A stretch of 64,000 nt of DNA. Source: Thereva unica (taxonomy: Eukaryota > Arthropoda > Insecta > Diptera > Therevidae). The notes under the pieces are model-generated. The model did not search any database and was not told the origin of the DNA. It saw only the letters and a program-made list of their open reading frames with translations. Positions 32,045-43,897 of the stretch are shown one piece after another (positions within the stretch are counted from its first letter, which is position 1; each line of letters opens with the position of its first letter). The translations under genes and the position numbers were made by a program. The DNA lies in NCBI GenBank assembly GCA_949987705.1, contig OX465281.1:30488942-30552941 (forward strand). The letters are read 5' to 3'.

Positions 32045-34693
32045 GCGTAGTTCTACGCTAGACTTTGTTTGAATAAAAAGAATTAATTTTTTTTTCTTTT
32101 TAAACATTTGAAATTTTCACCTGAAATGATTGAATCTACATCATCTAAAAATGTTTCATCACATTAATGATAACGTTTACGACATTCCTATACCAAAATA
32201 AGAACCTTTCAATTTAAAATTCAATTCACAAGACTGAACTCCTTCAAAACAACATAATATTCCCCATAGGCAGTAGCTTTTTATATCATTAATTCCCACC
32301 CCCCACAGGACTCCTGATTCCTGTTTCACAAAGCATTCACATTACATTCTCTAGGCACGAATAGACCATAACTTTCATTTCTTTCCTTCGTTCGAGCACT
32401 TATATATTTCCGAATCGTATTTTAAAACCAAATCATTCTGGTTCATTTGGCCGAAGCCTACTCGACATAAGGGGCTTTTACGAGAGAGAGCAAAAGGTAA
32501 ATGCTACAGGTAAATTGTAATTTCAATATTTCCAATAAATTTATTATTAACAATTTCACAATGCGCAAAAAACGCCGTCCTCAAGAGTGTCCTTGCAGAC
32601 ATGAAGGTCTTCAACAGTGAATGCGCCGAACTTCTGCGAAATAGATAAATATTTCTGAGAGTCCTTAAATCATAACAAATAAAATCGAATCATCGAGCAC
32701 AAAAACGAAACAAAAATCTGACGTAAATGTCGATAACCTGTATTCAGGCATTATTGTCGTCCTTGGAGCGTGTGTTTCCTTGTTGAGGAAATGAAAAAAC
32801 GAAATCATAACGTTCTAAAAATCCCTTTTCCATGATTTGATGTTTGATGCTGATTGACGAATCCGTGGGAGTCATGGGTCTCGTCATAATGGATGGAGGG
32901 GAAATATCTGTCGTCAATTGAGTGTTCAAAATTCGACAATAATGTCAGGCCAATGTAAAGACATACCTGAGCAGGTGTCTAAATGGATCGACCTTTTACC
33001 TGTGGGGATTGGGGATCATTAGGGCGAGAAGACATTTATAACACTGCTAAGGGTTCTCTCCGTCGCCGGTGTAGTAAAAGTGTCATTCGAAATCGTTTCG
33101 AAAATGCTTTACAATGTCAACCGACGATGATGTTGATGAGTGAACTTTGGGGCCGACATCAGGAAAGGATAACTCCCGTCATTCTGGTTTATGGGTGAAA
33201 AAATCACCCTCAGTCAGGACTAAAAGGGTTTTTCATGCTTCTTTTTTTTTCTTTGTTGGTTTTTGCTGAAAGTGAAAAAAGCGAAATTGTTTTCATGCCC
33301 ATTTATCTTTTGTGAAGGCGAGGCCCCAGAGATAGAAAACACAAAACAGGTCGACCTCCCGGCCTTGTTTGGCCACGTCATATCGGCCTATCGGGTATCA
33401 GATATGGCCTGTTGCTACCGGCTTTGCTATGTCCAAAATGGCTTGGCACCCTTTGAAAATTACCTTATTCAGCTTAGGTCATTGGGAATCCATTTTAAAG
33501 CCTTCTCGTCCGTTTTCAATCCGAAGGATTCAATTGATTAGACTTCGGATTGAGAGGGAGAAAGAGAATATTTGACTTTTCTGGACATGGGTGTCTGAGC
33601 CAATTTTGTTGGATTATCGACTCATCACAGCACACAGTAAGGCCATATTTCGAAACAAATAAAATTAATCATTTCGGGAAAATAATATTAATCAATTTGG
33701 TATGTTTTTGACGTTTCGTAGGGATTTAGATTATGAAGGCTAATATTCGAAATTTGTTATTAAAGGGTTTTTCTATGTGAAAGAATGTAATACAAAATGC
33801 CAGCACCTGACATAATCTTCCAAAACATTGGAACAGGAAGTTCCAAAATGTTTGTATAAAGATGAATTTGTACAACGGTTCAATTCGATGCAATTTCTAT
33901 GAATTTTCCTTTCACAAATATGCCTGTTTCCAGTCGATATTCTCCATTTATTTTCCTAATTCGCATTTTTTGTAGAATCCACCCTACGAGGATAATCAAA
34001 GAACACTGTCAGCACGACCTTAATTTTGAAGCGAAAGTGAGGTGGTTTGTCAGGTCTCTGCTCATTTTCGAGTGTGCGAATTGGTTAGAGAATAGAGAAT
34101 AGAATTGAATAGAGTCAAAGATTTTTCCTCCGCCCTTATTGTGTGATTTTCATTCATTGTATGAAGCCAACGGATTACGGAGAGTGAGAGGAAATTCTTG
34201 CTTTGATTGTTTGAAATTTTTCCCTTTATGATATAATTCACATGTCAAACCAAACTACTACGCTTAAGTAGCAAAATGTGCTGAGTCGTCATCAGACTTT
34301 TTACTATCTCAGGTTTATTAAATTGTAAACTCATTTTTTGTCAATCAGCAATCATATGGTCAAACAATTCATTTAACGAGAGAATTTTTATACCGATAAG
34401 CCTCTGTCCGTCCGTTCGTCCTTTATTCAGTTCTCCCTGGCTAATCATAATTTCTGTATTAGTGTGAGTGTGGATGCAAACTTTTCCCGTTTCTGAAATT
34501 TTTTGTTAAAAAATACTCGTTTTCCTGAGTGTTGTTATCAGGTTTTACTGGTGCGTTTTTCTTACCAGTGTCTACCAAGGCACCACACGTAGAAATGGGA
34601 CAAAACTGCGAAGTACCTATCGAGTGAGTTTTCTCGTCAGAAACTTGCAGGTAGAAGGGAAAAACTTGCCGCTTACCAGTGAGTTTCTGGTCA
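32045..34693. other. No gene seen; 2.6 kb intergenic
   Basis: Frames up to about 90 residues (33263-33541) have no recognised motif. No repeat structure noticed. Confidence 0.45.
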
Positions 34694-34765
34694 AAGGGGG
34701 TCGAGCCGAATCTCACCAAATCTCACCTGGGGGAGAGGGGGGTCTCGGCAAATCTCACGTATTTT
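34694..34765. repeat. Repeat J, copy 1 (GGGGGTCGAGCC ... AATCTCAC)
   Basis: GGGGGTCGAGCCGAATCTCAC, truncated here to its core, then AAATCTCACC, a G-rich run and CAAATCTCACGTA. The same series occurs at 39106-39235, so it is a dispersed repeat of unknown class. Confidence 0.6.
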
Positions 34766-35214
34766 TTTTTTTTAAACACACAGTGTAAAATTGCGCGAAA
34801 ATTGGGTTAAATTAAGTAAAACGTGTTTCTCCACTGAAGACCCCCATTGACTTACAGGCCGGCCGGCAGAACTAAGCTTGACTCAGTCTAACTGAGGGAT
34901 GAGTCTGACAGGCGTGGCATGTAGGTAAAGTCCTGATTCCCTACACACACAGGCGAAAACGACTGCTTAGCATAGCAGGTTATTAATTCAAGTGCAAAAA
35001 TGCTCATGGCCCCAACGAAAGCTTCAAGCCTCACGCCGTGAATACAAAAGAGCAAAAAAGCGCAAACGCGATGGTGGATGGTTTTCACGACTAGCTCGCG
35101 CCTTGCTTTCCGTTCCGAGTGCATACGGTGTGAATTCTTAGTGAATAGAAGTTCAGATCTTCAGGCCCGAACTGACGATAAGTGCAAGTTTCGTCAGCTT
35201 TCTTGAACTGCAGG
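34766..35214. other. No gene seen
   Basis: Short frames only; nothing recognised. Confidence 0.4.
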
Positions 35215-35222
35215 CCCCATAC

Positions 35223-35602
35223 TAGTGATGAGCAAGACTAGTCTTGCACATTTAGCAAGACCAAGAAATACCAAGACAAGACAAGGATAAGTCAAGACTG
35301 CAAGATCAGGATAGCAAGGCTTTTTGCTCATCACTAAGGAGCAAAAGTTTTCCAGTAATGAGCAAAACGTCTTGTCTTGCAGGACAAAGACAATTCAGCA
35401 GGACAAAGACAAGACTGCAAGACTTTTTGCAAGACTTTTAGCAAGACTTTTTCGAAGGCTTTTTGTTCACCACTGCAAGACTTTAGGCATTTAGTGATGA
35501 GCAAAGTAGTCTTATTTTGTCCTGTCTTGTCTTGTTCCTGCTTTGGTCTTGCTTAATGTACAATAAAAGGAAGAATTGCAAGAAAAGTCTTGCTCACCAC
35601 TA
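35223..35602. mobile_element. Three-unit array of hAT MITE H within one target duplication
   Basis: Three head-to-tail units, each with TIR-like ends: 35223-35336 (TAGTGATGAGCAAG to TTGCTCATCACTA), 35353-35475 (CAGTAATGAGCAA to TGTTCACCACTG) and 35492-35602 (TAGTGATGAGCAA to TTGCTCACCACTA). Both spacers are 16 bp. The 8-bp duplication CCCCATAC flanks the whole array (35215-35222 and 35603-35610), not the single units. The interior is CAAGAC-rich as in H1. Confidence 0.85.
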
Positions 35603-35610
35603 CCCCATAC

Positions 35611-36060
35611 TTTCAGGCCACGGCCTGCTGGCGACCTGTGTGTAAATTGAGGCCTTAAGATAGGGGTAAATCCTACACAAAAATTGGTTGTCGATTGTCA
35701 AACGTGTGTCTCGTCAAATGCTGCAGAGTACGAGCCAAGTAACACTGACCCGCAAAAAGGCCCTTAGAATTTAGAACTACTTGTGTGTCCACTACAAACG
35801 GAAAAGTGAGTGGAATAGAGGAGGGCAAGGCGGCCAAATTATCAGTTATCTCAAATAAAATCTTGCTCCCAACACCCCTTCCGCTCAGATGAACTTTTCG
35901 GATTTCACTACGGTTACGAACAAGGATTTTAAATTCGAGGGCCTATCCTGCAGTTCTATATTCTAAGAAAAGGCCCTTTTTGCTGTGGTTACGACCGTAA
36001 ATACGTATTTTTAGTGTAAATACTAGATTTTTTTAAAATTTGAAAAATCTCACGTGAGGT
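35611..36060. other. No gene seen; ends in a piece of repeat J
   Basis: The last 20 bases (AAAAATCTCACGTGAGGTTA) appear to be the left part of repeat J copy 2, interrupted by the hAT at 36069. Confidence 0.4.
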
Positions 36061-36883
36061 TAGGGGGGCAGGGCCGTAGCAACCAGGGGGCTAGGGGGGC
36101 TTAGCCCCCCCACGCCTTTGCATTGCCCCACACGTTTTTCTTATATATGAAATCGAAACACTAGAAAAAGAAAGAACAAAATTTAACGACAATCGAAAAT
36201 AAAAGCCTCTAAAAAACCCATTCAGCATTTTCTCCCCAAATTGGCATCCCTGTAATCTAGGTCTGCACGGGTATTCCTTCATCACAAGTAGGTTTCTTTA
36301 CTTTACACGGAGATATCTGTATGTGTGCCGATAATTAGATGCAACGGGCGAACACCGGCCGTTTGGCTTTTAAGGGGCATATGATGGCCGTAGGGGTTTT
36401 AACCTTTTTAAAGGGAGAACATACAGCCTCACAAACCCCGAAACTTGACCAATTTAAATGGCCAAGAACTGAGCTGTAAATTGACATTTTTTCTTATCTT
36501 TGCGGATGCGTATCTAGACCTCTTTATCTTTCATATTTTGAAAAACTGCCGGCAAGATGTTGGTATCGCAATGGACCATTTTTGATCCAAACATGTATTA
36601 AATTGACATTTTTTCTGTCCCAGAAACCAGGGTCTGTCTCATCGGCATTGAATTCTGTTTCCCACAAGGGTTTGTCGAAGTTTTCAAATTGGCCACTGCT
36701 GCTTGACAGAACTAGACTAGGGATTGAATACCGGGATTCCGGGATCCCGAAAACCGGGATACCGGACCGAATTTTCTCCGGTATTACAATACCGGTATTA
36801 GTAGACAATACCGAAATTTCGGTATTTAAGAATATAGGTTTTTGTTCATTCAAAGTCTCGACAACAAATAATTTTTGCACTAA

Positions 36884-37663
36884 GGGGCTGTGCCAAAATA
36901 CAATTCAAATGTCAATTTGTATGAAAAACGCATTTCGATTTTACATTTAAATTTTCGGAGGTTTATGTCTTTGGAAATGTAGGTAAGGAAATTTTTGAAT
37001 TGTAGGGACATTTTATGCAAACATTTGTTTGACAGTTTGTTGTAATTCAATTTTATTGTGAAAGATAAAATTCTAAATGATCACAAGGCTGTTGGTATAC
37101 TAGTTATGCAAATGTGTAGGACAACCCTGAAATGAATGAAATCTATGGCCCGATGTGGAATCTTGAACTTCTGGGCATATTAGTTGAATCCATTTCCAAT
37201 TATTGGGAATAAATATGTGTAATTCTTGCAATTTTCAGTGCACGATTTTCGTCACCGTCAATACATTAAGGGCTGATCCTCCTACACGGTAGGACGTTGC
37301 AGCAGACGTACACCAAAATAATAAAATTAATACTAAGTTTCGTAAAAAAATTGAGTCATTTTTTTTCAAAGCTTTATAAATATGTACATAACTGCTACTT
37401 GCGTTCTACCCGTACTGGATAGATGCTCATGAAGCTCTTTCGTTTCAATTACTTTAAAACATAAAACAGCGTGGCCCAAGGCTGCTTTAAAATAAATTAT
37501 TAAAACAATTACAAATTGCAGAAGTTGTTGTCATCCATATATTCAAAAAATAATATTAATTGTCAAATGAAATGCGAGAAATTTAGTTTGGCACACTTTG
37601 TAATTTCGAAGTGTAAATTATTAAAAACGTAGCAAATTTGGAATTGTATTTTGGCACCCACCC
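36884..37663. mobile_element. MITE-like unit inside the inner hAT
   Basis: GTGCCAAAATACAATTC at 36890-36906 is inverted at GAATTGTATTTTGGCAC (37641-37657). The outermost bases GGGG and CCC also pair. Flanks TAA and TAC could be a degraded 3-bp duplication, which would suggest Harbinger. No coding content. Confidence 0.6.
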
Positions 37664-37867
37664 TACTGCGAAGTCGATTTGGTGACGACAGCATTGACAA
37701 ATTACACAATTTGTGTATTTTTGTGTAATATAACTGTCGTGTTTTGACATTAAAGTACTTGTGCAATGAATGGTTTTTGGTGTGTCCTTTTATTCTTATT
37801 TCTTATTTTCTTCATTTTCTTTATTTTGTTCGACATTAAGGTTATGAGTTTAGCATTAATGCTATTT

Positions 37868-38341
37868 TTTTTATGTGATAGACTAGAGACTTAGGGAAAG
37901 CCCCCTTTGTACTGTTCGACAATCTATTTTTCCTATAGAATGTCGAACAGCAGCTCTAGCCGGAAGATGAGAAGTAGAGAGAGAGAGAAGTAGGAAGGAG
38001 CTGCCACAACCTAGCCGCGATATATTTTTATTCCACCTACTTCCAACCATTTCGCGACTCTGACATCGGGGCATTTGAGAAACAACTCGCTGGAGTGTTA
38101 TGCCTCCTGAAATGAGTTGAATCTCTTCAACCAACCGATGACATGCGCTTGGTGGAGTGGGGAAGGACTAGCGAAGGCTATAACAGGAGGAATCAGGAAT
38201 GTAAAGAGGGGAGAAGAAAGAAGGAAATTTATGTGGGTGGAAAAGTGGAAAAGGCGAAGGGCCGTGGGGCTGGCCGGGATTCGAAACCGGGACCTCTGGG
38301 ATAGTAGTCAGGCGCCTTACCCCTAGGCTACCGAGGCCCCC
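37868..38341 (-). repeat. tRNA-headed SINE (SINE2)
   Basis: On the minus strand it starts GGGGGCCTCGG, then an A-box TAGCCTAGGGG (38320-38330) and a B-box-like GGTTTCGAATCCC (38276-38288). A body of about 350 bp follows and ends in ATCACATAAAAAAAA (37868-37882). A chance plus frame across the head reads GLAGIRNRDLWDSSQAPYP. Flanks on both sides are TTTAGCAT/AATGC repeats, so the duplication is hard to define. Head shared with 22950-23015. Confidence 0.7.
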
Positions 38342-38460
38342 TATTCGCTATTAATGCTTCGAATTTAGCATTTATGCTGTAAGTTCAGCATTATTGCTTC
38401 GAGTTTAGCATTTATGCAGTAAGTACAGCATTAATGCTAAAGAATTATAATTTTAATGCT
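38342..38460. repeat. Degenerate short tandem array of TTTAGCATTWATGC
   Basis: Several copies of TTAGCATTTATGC and CAGCATTAATGC type text, also present on the other side of SINE2 (37843-37865). The SINE therefore landed inside the array. Confidence 0.6.
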
Positions 38461-39105
38461 TTTCAATGATTTAAGCAAAACTTACTTTATTTATTCCAAT
38501 CACAATGGAATTTTATCTAAGCTCTTTCAATTTTATTCAATTTTGAATAAAAACATTTGTTATTGTTTTTACGAACATTTACACTCGATGCGTATGTGCC
38601 ATTTGTTATTGTTTGGTACATAATTTAAACAAATTTTAATTTTTATCATAATACCGGTATTAATACCGGTATCCCGGTATCGTTTTGGTACAATACCGAA
38701 ATATCGGTATTGAAAAATACCTCCGGTATTGCAATCCCTAAACTAGACCAACTAAGGAAGCCCGCACTTTCTTATGCAAAACTTTCGTGTGTCTTTTGGT
38801 GATTCTTCAATTAGCTGGATGTCCTCTTTTTTAACTTCTGTGTTAGTTTGGGTAACTTATTAATTTTGTCTCTCTCATTCGGGGCTCTCTTTCTCTTATG
38901 TGCGGCACTTAACTCGGCACCTTTCATTTTGTTCTAAGCAGAGTGACGAGATAGATTTTCTAAATATCAATAAAAATATACTATACTTCCTAGTGTAGGG
39001 GTACAGCCAGCACTCGGTACAAACTTGTTTCCAAGTGACATTTTCCGCGTTAATTTAGTAAAATTGCTTTGCCCCACCACGCAAAAGAGAGTAGCTACGG
39101 CACTG

Positions 39106-39235
39106 AGGGGGGGAGGGAGGGGGTCGAGCCAAATCTCACGAAATCTCACCAAGGGGGGAGGGGGGGGGGGGGTCGAAAAATCCCAAAAATCACCTCACGT
39201 AATTTATGGATGACCCCTTTTCTTATTGTCACGCC
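39106..39235. repeat. Repeat J, copy 2, right part
   Basis: GGGGGTCGAGCCAAATCTCA, GAAATCTCACC, a G14 run and CACCTCACGTAATTTATGG, in the same order as copy 1 at 34694. Confidence 0.6.
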
Positions 39236-39244
39236 TAGGATATA

Positions 39245-39529
39245 AACGGATGGATCAGCCAGCAGTTCTACATCTTCTAATACTAAACCTTAGTTGGACG
39301 TGCAATGAGCAAACTCTGGATGTAGTTCTTTAGATATGGGTCAACACAAATAGCTTGGAGTTCAACTAACCCAGGGGGGGGGGGAGGTCATATTCTATCA
39401 AAATTCTTTGAGGTATCTAGAACGACTAATCTAGATTCAACAAAAAGATGCATACTTTCGCTGAGGTGTTGTGCTAGACACATCAAAAGATCGCCAATGT
39501 ACCTTTTTCATCTAAACCCATATTGTTTG
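39245..39529 (-). pseudogene. LINE D reverse transcriptase fragment (D5)
   Basis: Minus translation NKQYGFR, IGDLLMCLAQHLSES, VVLDTSKNFDRI, LVELQAICVDPYLKN and LLIARPTKV aligns with D1 NDRQNGFR, GDLLVCLTEHL, VALDISKAFDRV, LLAKLKAIGVDS and FLSARSIKV. The fragment ends exactly where the palindromic element at 39530 begins. A C14 run interrupts it at 39375-39388. Confidence 0.75.
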
Positions 39530-40057
39530 TTATCTGAATTTTCGCTATTGGCTTAAAATGTTGGGTTTTGGCTTTACGTAAGTCTTTTGTTGTAGGTATA
39601 TTGTGGGTGTAGATTTTTGGACACATTTTTTATAAAAAATGCTACAAAGTCGCACAACCTGGAAAGTTGTTTGCATCACCCAAAGTTGCAAAGCGCATAA
39701 ACGTGCTCAGCCAAATCTGAAATTCTTTCGATTTCCAAAATCCTGGGACAAGTGCTTTTCATAAAAGCTTGTAAAGTTAAATCCCCGCCCACAATAAAAA
39801 ATTGTACGTCTGCTCAAAACAATTCGATCGTAATTGTTTTGGTAAAAATAAATTAAAAATAGGTTCAATACCTTCCTTGTTATTTGTAAACTCTTCAATT
39901 AATGAAAATGAGGAAAGACTCTCCAGGTTGTGCGACTTTGAAGCATTTTTTATAAAAAAAATGTGTCCAAAAATCTACACCCACAATATACCTACAACAA
40001 AAGACTTACGTAAAGCCAAAACCCAACATTTTAAGCCAATAGCGAAAATTCAGATAA
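39530..40057. mobile_element. Long-TIR palindromic element with THAP relic
   Basis: The left arm 39530-39662 (133 bp) and right arm 39923-40057 (135 bp) are inverted copies with only a few mismatches, starting TTATCTGAATTTTCGC. The 260-bp centre translates to a THAP zinc-finger domain. The combination suggests an internally deleted P-like or other THAP-transposase element with long TIRs. No 8-bp duplication is visible (flanks ATTGTTTG and AATAAAAT), so target data do not confirm it. Confidence 0.8.
39639..39920 (+). pseudogene. THAP DNA-binding domain fragment
   Basis: ATG 39639 lies in the left arm. The frame MLQSRTTWKVVC gives a C-x4-C pair (CITQSC), then LKFFRFPKSWDK matches the THAP motif F-H-R-F-P followed by W. 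A stop at about 39763 and a frameshift follow. The next frame (39802) reads YVCSKQFDRNCF and LKIGSIPSLL, matching C-x-x-H-F and L-K-x-G-A-V-P-T-I-F. The final zinc ligand His is Gln here. Length is close to a single THAP domain (80-90 residues) and no catalytic domain follows. Confidence 0.8.
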
Positions 40058-40059
40058 AA

Positions 40060-40630
40060 TAAAATAAAGAATAATTACCTAAATTCGTTTCTAAAATCAA
40101 TCGAGTTAGTCAATACCGAAATACCAGAAAAAAAAAGTCGTAACCAAAACCTCAACCAAGTACCTACCTATTTTAAAAATATCGCAAATCCTCTCACCAA
40201 GAATTTGAAATCAAGTGAAATTGATAGTGAATCTCAGACAGTCATTAAAAAAATACACTGAATCTTCTAAGAAATAGTTAAAATACAAAGCATCAGGAAA
40301 ATCCTTCAATGTAGCGCTAGAGGCAAACGTTTGAAAGATGACAATGTTGCGAGAAACATTCTGTTGTCAGTTCCTTTCCTTGCCCCCTAAAATTCTAGCT
40401 TCCTTATCGACAAACTCACCGCATGGCTTGTGCTGCGGACCATGACCACGTTCGCCTCCTTGTGTAGCTGGAAATTCTAATATGTTGCATGTCGCTAAGG
40501 TGGAGGCAATCTCAGAGGTCTGCCGATGCGAAAAGCGTTCGGGTTTTTTATTCTAGCTGTCGCATTTTTATACGGAGTATTATGTTATCTCTGGTACTAC
40601 CGTAGGTTTGGTTTACGTCAGTATTGCTAG
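40060..40630. other. No gene seen
   Basis: Nothing recognised. Confidence 0.4.
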
Positions 40631-40634
40631 ACGG

Positions 40635-41100
40635 ACTTTGAGCATAAATTGGAGCGAGAACGCCGACTAGCTAGCCAAGCAAGAAGCCTCTCTCTGATGC
40701 TCGGCGATCGAAATGGTCAACAAACCAATAGATGGGGTCACACCCTCAATTTTTGACTACAACATGCTGCTAGGCGGCCAAAGGTTTATCACACTAGATT
40801 CTTGTCTTATCTCTAGAACACGATTTGGTCTAAATAAAAACAAACGAAGTGCAATGGGCCTCTTCAGCAGACACCGAAGAAATATTGTCAGAATTCTAGC
40901 AATCATCAAGGTACACCGGTCCATAAGGGGCCGAATTTAGTTAAGCCAAGGACATTCTGGAATACTCAAAATAGATCTCCAGACTAGCATTGAGGGCAGT
41001 GATTAGCTTGCTAAACTCCAATGGCATCCGCCCAAGTCGATTAAACAACTACCTAACTAAAGTTACAAGCGTTTATGCCCCACCGAAGTGCTAAATGGGT
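40635..41100 (+). pseudogene. LINE RNase H C-terminus and tail relic
   Basis: One frame reads NWSENAD, a stop, LAKQEASL, close to the GNE-x-AD-x-LA-x-x-GASL end of I-group LINE RNase H domains. It is followed by PIDGVTPSIF and, from 40790, LLGGQRFITLDS and SAMGLFSRHRRNIVRILAI. These resemble the downstream C-R-Q-A-K and L-T-G-H-C-x-L-N-x-H-L region. Stops show decay. Confidence 0.5.
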
Positions 41101-43885
41101 GTCCGGTCGCACTGGGGGGTACCCTACATCTAACCTGGCCTAATCTATCATCATAAAGTCACAAAAATTTATTGAAAATTTGAATTTAATAATCTATATG
41201 GACTATTAATGAAGAGAGTAACAACCCTGCGGGAAATAGACTGCTCCAATAGCCATGCTTAAGCTTTCATCGCTCCCGTTCCTATTCCAGTTCCATATAG
41301 TTTTTAATGTTGTAGGGGAGCATACCTTTTTATGCTCCTTCAAAACCGCTTTAGGAGCATCATAAAAAAGCCTTTTAAACAAGAATATTCATGGATACCT
41401 ATGGATATGCGAATAAGCTTTGGAAAACTTTTATTTTTGTTCGCCTTTTGTAATTGTTTTTTCGACTTTTTCCAGGCGCGAGTGTCGATTTTTCAAGCGG
41501 TCCCCGTGCTAAGTACAAACCATGTCCAATGCTGCTTTACTTCTGTAATCTAACGAGAACCGATGTACTGAGTATTCTAGTGGCACGATTTATTGTCATT
41601 AAGATAATTGCCAATTTTGCTCGTTCTATAAAACTTCTGAAAACTCCAATAACGCTCCCTTGGGAACATATTTGCTGCTCTAAAAATAAGTTCCCCTCAG
41701 CAGTGCTCCCAATTTATGTTTGTGCGTTATATAAGTGGTTTCTTCCCTTTTCAAATTTAAGGTAATATTTCCACAATTTACTGAAAGCATTCATTCGTTC
41801 TGCTAACCACAGACTCTTCTGCGAAACCAAACTTTACAAACTCGACCCACTGGTGAAACTCATTTGTTTTTAAGCAAACGTTCCACATTTGAATGTCTCC
41901 CACGAGGTCTGGGTTTTCTGCTTAAAACAACATAAATTCAAGAGGTAAATTCAGAGCCCTTAACTCCAGTTTTCTCCTGTAAAATCCCTAATGCCAGATT
42001 CTGTGGAATGCAACGCTTAACCAACTACGGTTGTTACTGCACTTGTGAGAACTCTGGACAATGAATAATATTTAAGGATTGCTAGTTGCTGTAGAAATGG
42101 TCATCAAAAATTTCTTTCAATTTTTCGTTTCTTTGTTTTAAATACAAAACCAAGATTTTTTTCGACTTAGACAGCTTCCATGACAATAGTTCCTCTATTC
42201 ATCTGGACAGTAAATCCCTAACAAAGCCCATTCATTTCCACTTCATTCATCCCGGATTGGCCGCTGTTCATAGTAGATTGACTAAGAACAAAAAAGGGCT
42301 CCCAGTTGCAAGGCCCCAATAAAAATCTCTCTTCTATTTCTGCACAATCCGCAAAATTGGTGTCCTGGTCCTGGTGGCCAGGGTACGCTCTTGAGCACTG
42401 CTGCTTAACCGAGAGTGATTCAATTGATGGAAGTCCAACTGGTGGAAAAGTCTCTGTGGTTTAATCAACCAGACAGTTCCAGGTTCTAGTAACAATAAAG
42501 CAAGGTCTGTTTGGAGTCCTTACGCCATCATGGAAACGATTAGAATTTTCAGTTATAATGTCAATCCAGGATACGGCAATATCCGGCTGTGGTCTCGAAA
42601 AGGAAATTGAGCTGCGAATTTTTAACTCAGTTTAAAATTTAAACCATCGCACCGTCGTCATCATCATAATCATCAGCATCAAATCCAGCGGCAGCAGTTA
42701 CGTAATTTTCAGTTTCAAATTAATATTAATAATGTTTTCCAGTAATTTACAGCTTAATTGCAATTTGAAAACTCTTGGGGATAAGAAAATGGATCCGCTC
42801 CATTACCGCTGAAAGTCAATTTCTAAATATGTACTCATAATCTCAAAACGGATACCAATTACCATTTTTTCTTGTTTTCCTTGCTAGAAACTCCAAGGAC
42901 ATCCATCATTTTCTCCAGCTCTAGCAAAAACCCCTTTTCGCATCCGGCTTCCATTAAATTAAGAAATTCCCATTTCCTTCCACATTTACGAACGCACTAC
43001 ATTCAAGGAGTATAGTACAATTACAATTAAGGATATTTATCGTCCCGAAATTTCTGTCTCAAAGGTCGTTACCTCTTCCTCTCCGGCTTTGAAGGATCGC
43101 CAAAAATGTTCGCGAATGGAAATCCAGCAGGACTCTACCGCCAAATGCAATTCTCAGGCTCTCAAATTCCTGGATCCATTTGAACAATTAAATTAATGGC
43201 GTCCATAAAATCCTGCACCCATTAGGATGTTGCCTGCCGGGATCGTGTGTATCATAGCCATTAGTAAATGGACAAAGAGTCTCCCACTATCGCCCCATTC
43301 ATTCGGTGCAGAATTTAGCTAGCTTAGATAACAAAGTCGAAGGAGATGTAGTTAGTCTATTTGGGCAAGTTGCCATGCCGTTCAGTGGTTGCCGCCGTTC
43401 TCTTCAAAGAACAAAAAAAAATTCCCTTGAGAATTGCTCGTAAAAGTTTCATGGGATTCTGAAAGGTGGACAATGTTAGGTGAATAATTGGGCATGGCTA
43501 ATTTGCAATTCCATGTAGCAACGATGGAATTCGTTCATGTCGACACGTTGCAATGAAATATTTCCAATTAGGTGAAGCTCTACATTTCTTTAAGCGGTTC
43601 ATGTACAGTCGATCTAAGGTCGTACATTTTTGTCGAACTTTATGCAAATTTAATTTTCGGAGAACCTTAAACTAAAAGGTACCAGGACATGCAAATATCA
43701 CCACTTTCCATAGTATAGCAAGTTAATTCACTTTTCACAACCCTAGACCGAAGTATCAAAAAGAGTTGACCGGAAGCGAGTCTTGGCTTTTTCATAGCGA
43801 GCCGCTGGTCGTTGATCGTGATGAGGTTATTTAGATCTACACCTTTGACGATACGGTACTGTAAGGCCCATAGTAAGATGGGTGC
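41101..43885. other. No gene seen; 2.8 kb intergenic
   Basis: Small frames only (up to 103 residues at 41454-41765) without motifs. A short hairpin GGAGCATACC...TATGCTCC lies at 41317-41339. Confidence 0.45.
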
Positions 43886-43897
43886 ACAAGTTACTGT

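Larger units (their letters stand above)
36718..38740. mobile_element. Inner hAT-like element with ATACCGG subterminal repeats
   Basis: Begins TAGGGATTGAATACCGG and ends CCGGTATTGCAATCCCTA, inverted copies. It is flanked by a perfect 8-bp duplication AACTAGAC (36710-36717 and 38741-38748). Both ends carry dense ATACCGG/CCGGTAT repeats (36730-36835 and 38650-38730), typical of transposase-binding subterminal arrays. No transposase recognised, so it is non-autonomous. It carries a MITE-like unit and SINE2. Confidence 0.9.
36069..39105. mobile_element. Outer hAT-like element
   Basis: The left end CAGGGCCGTAGCAACC is inverted at the right end as CAGTGCCGTAGCTACT (13 of 16 match). Subterminal GCCCCACNACG text is also shared. 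Flanks are TAGGGGGG (36061-36068) and AGGGGGGG (39106-39113), an imperfect 8-bp duplication in a G run. It sits inside repeat J, which resumes at 39106. No transposase recognised; about 1 kb remains after removing the inner element. Confidence 0.65.
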
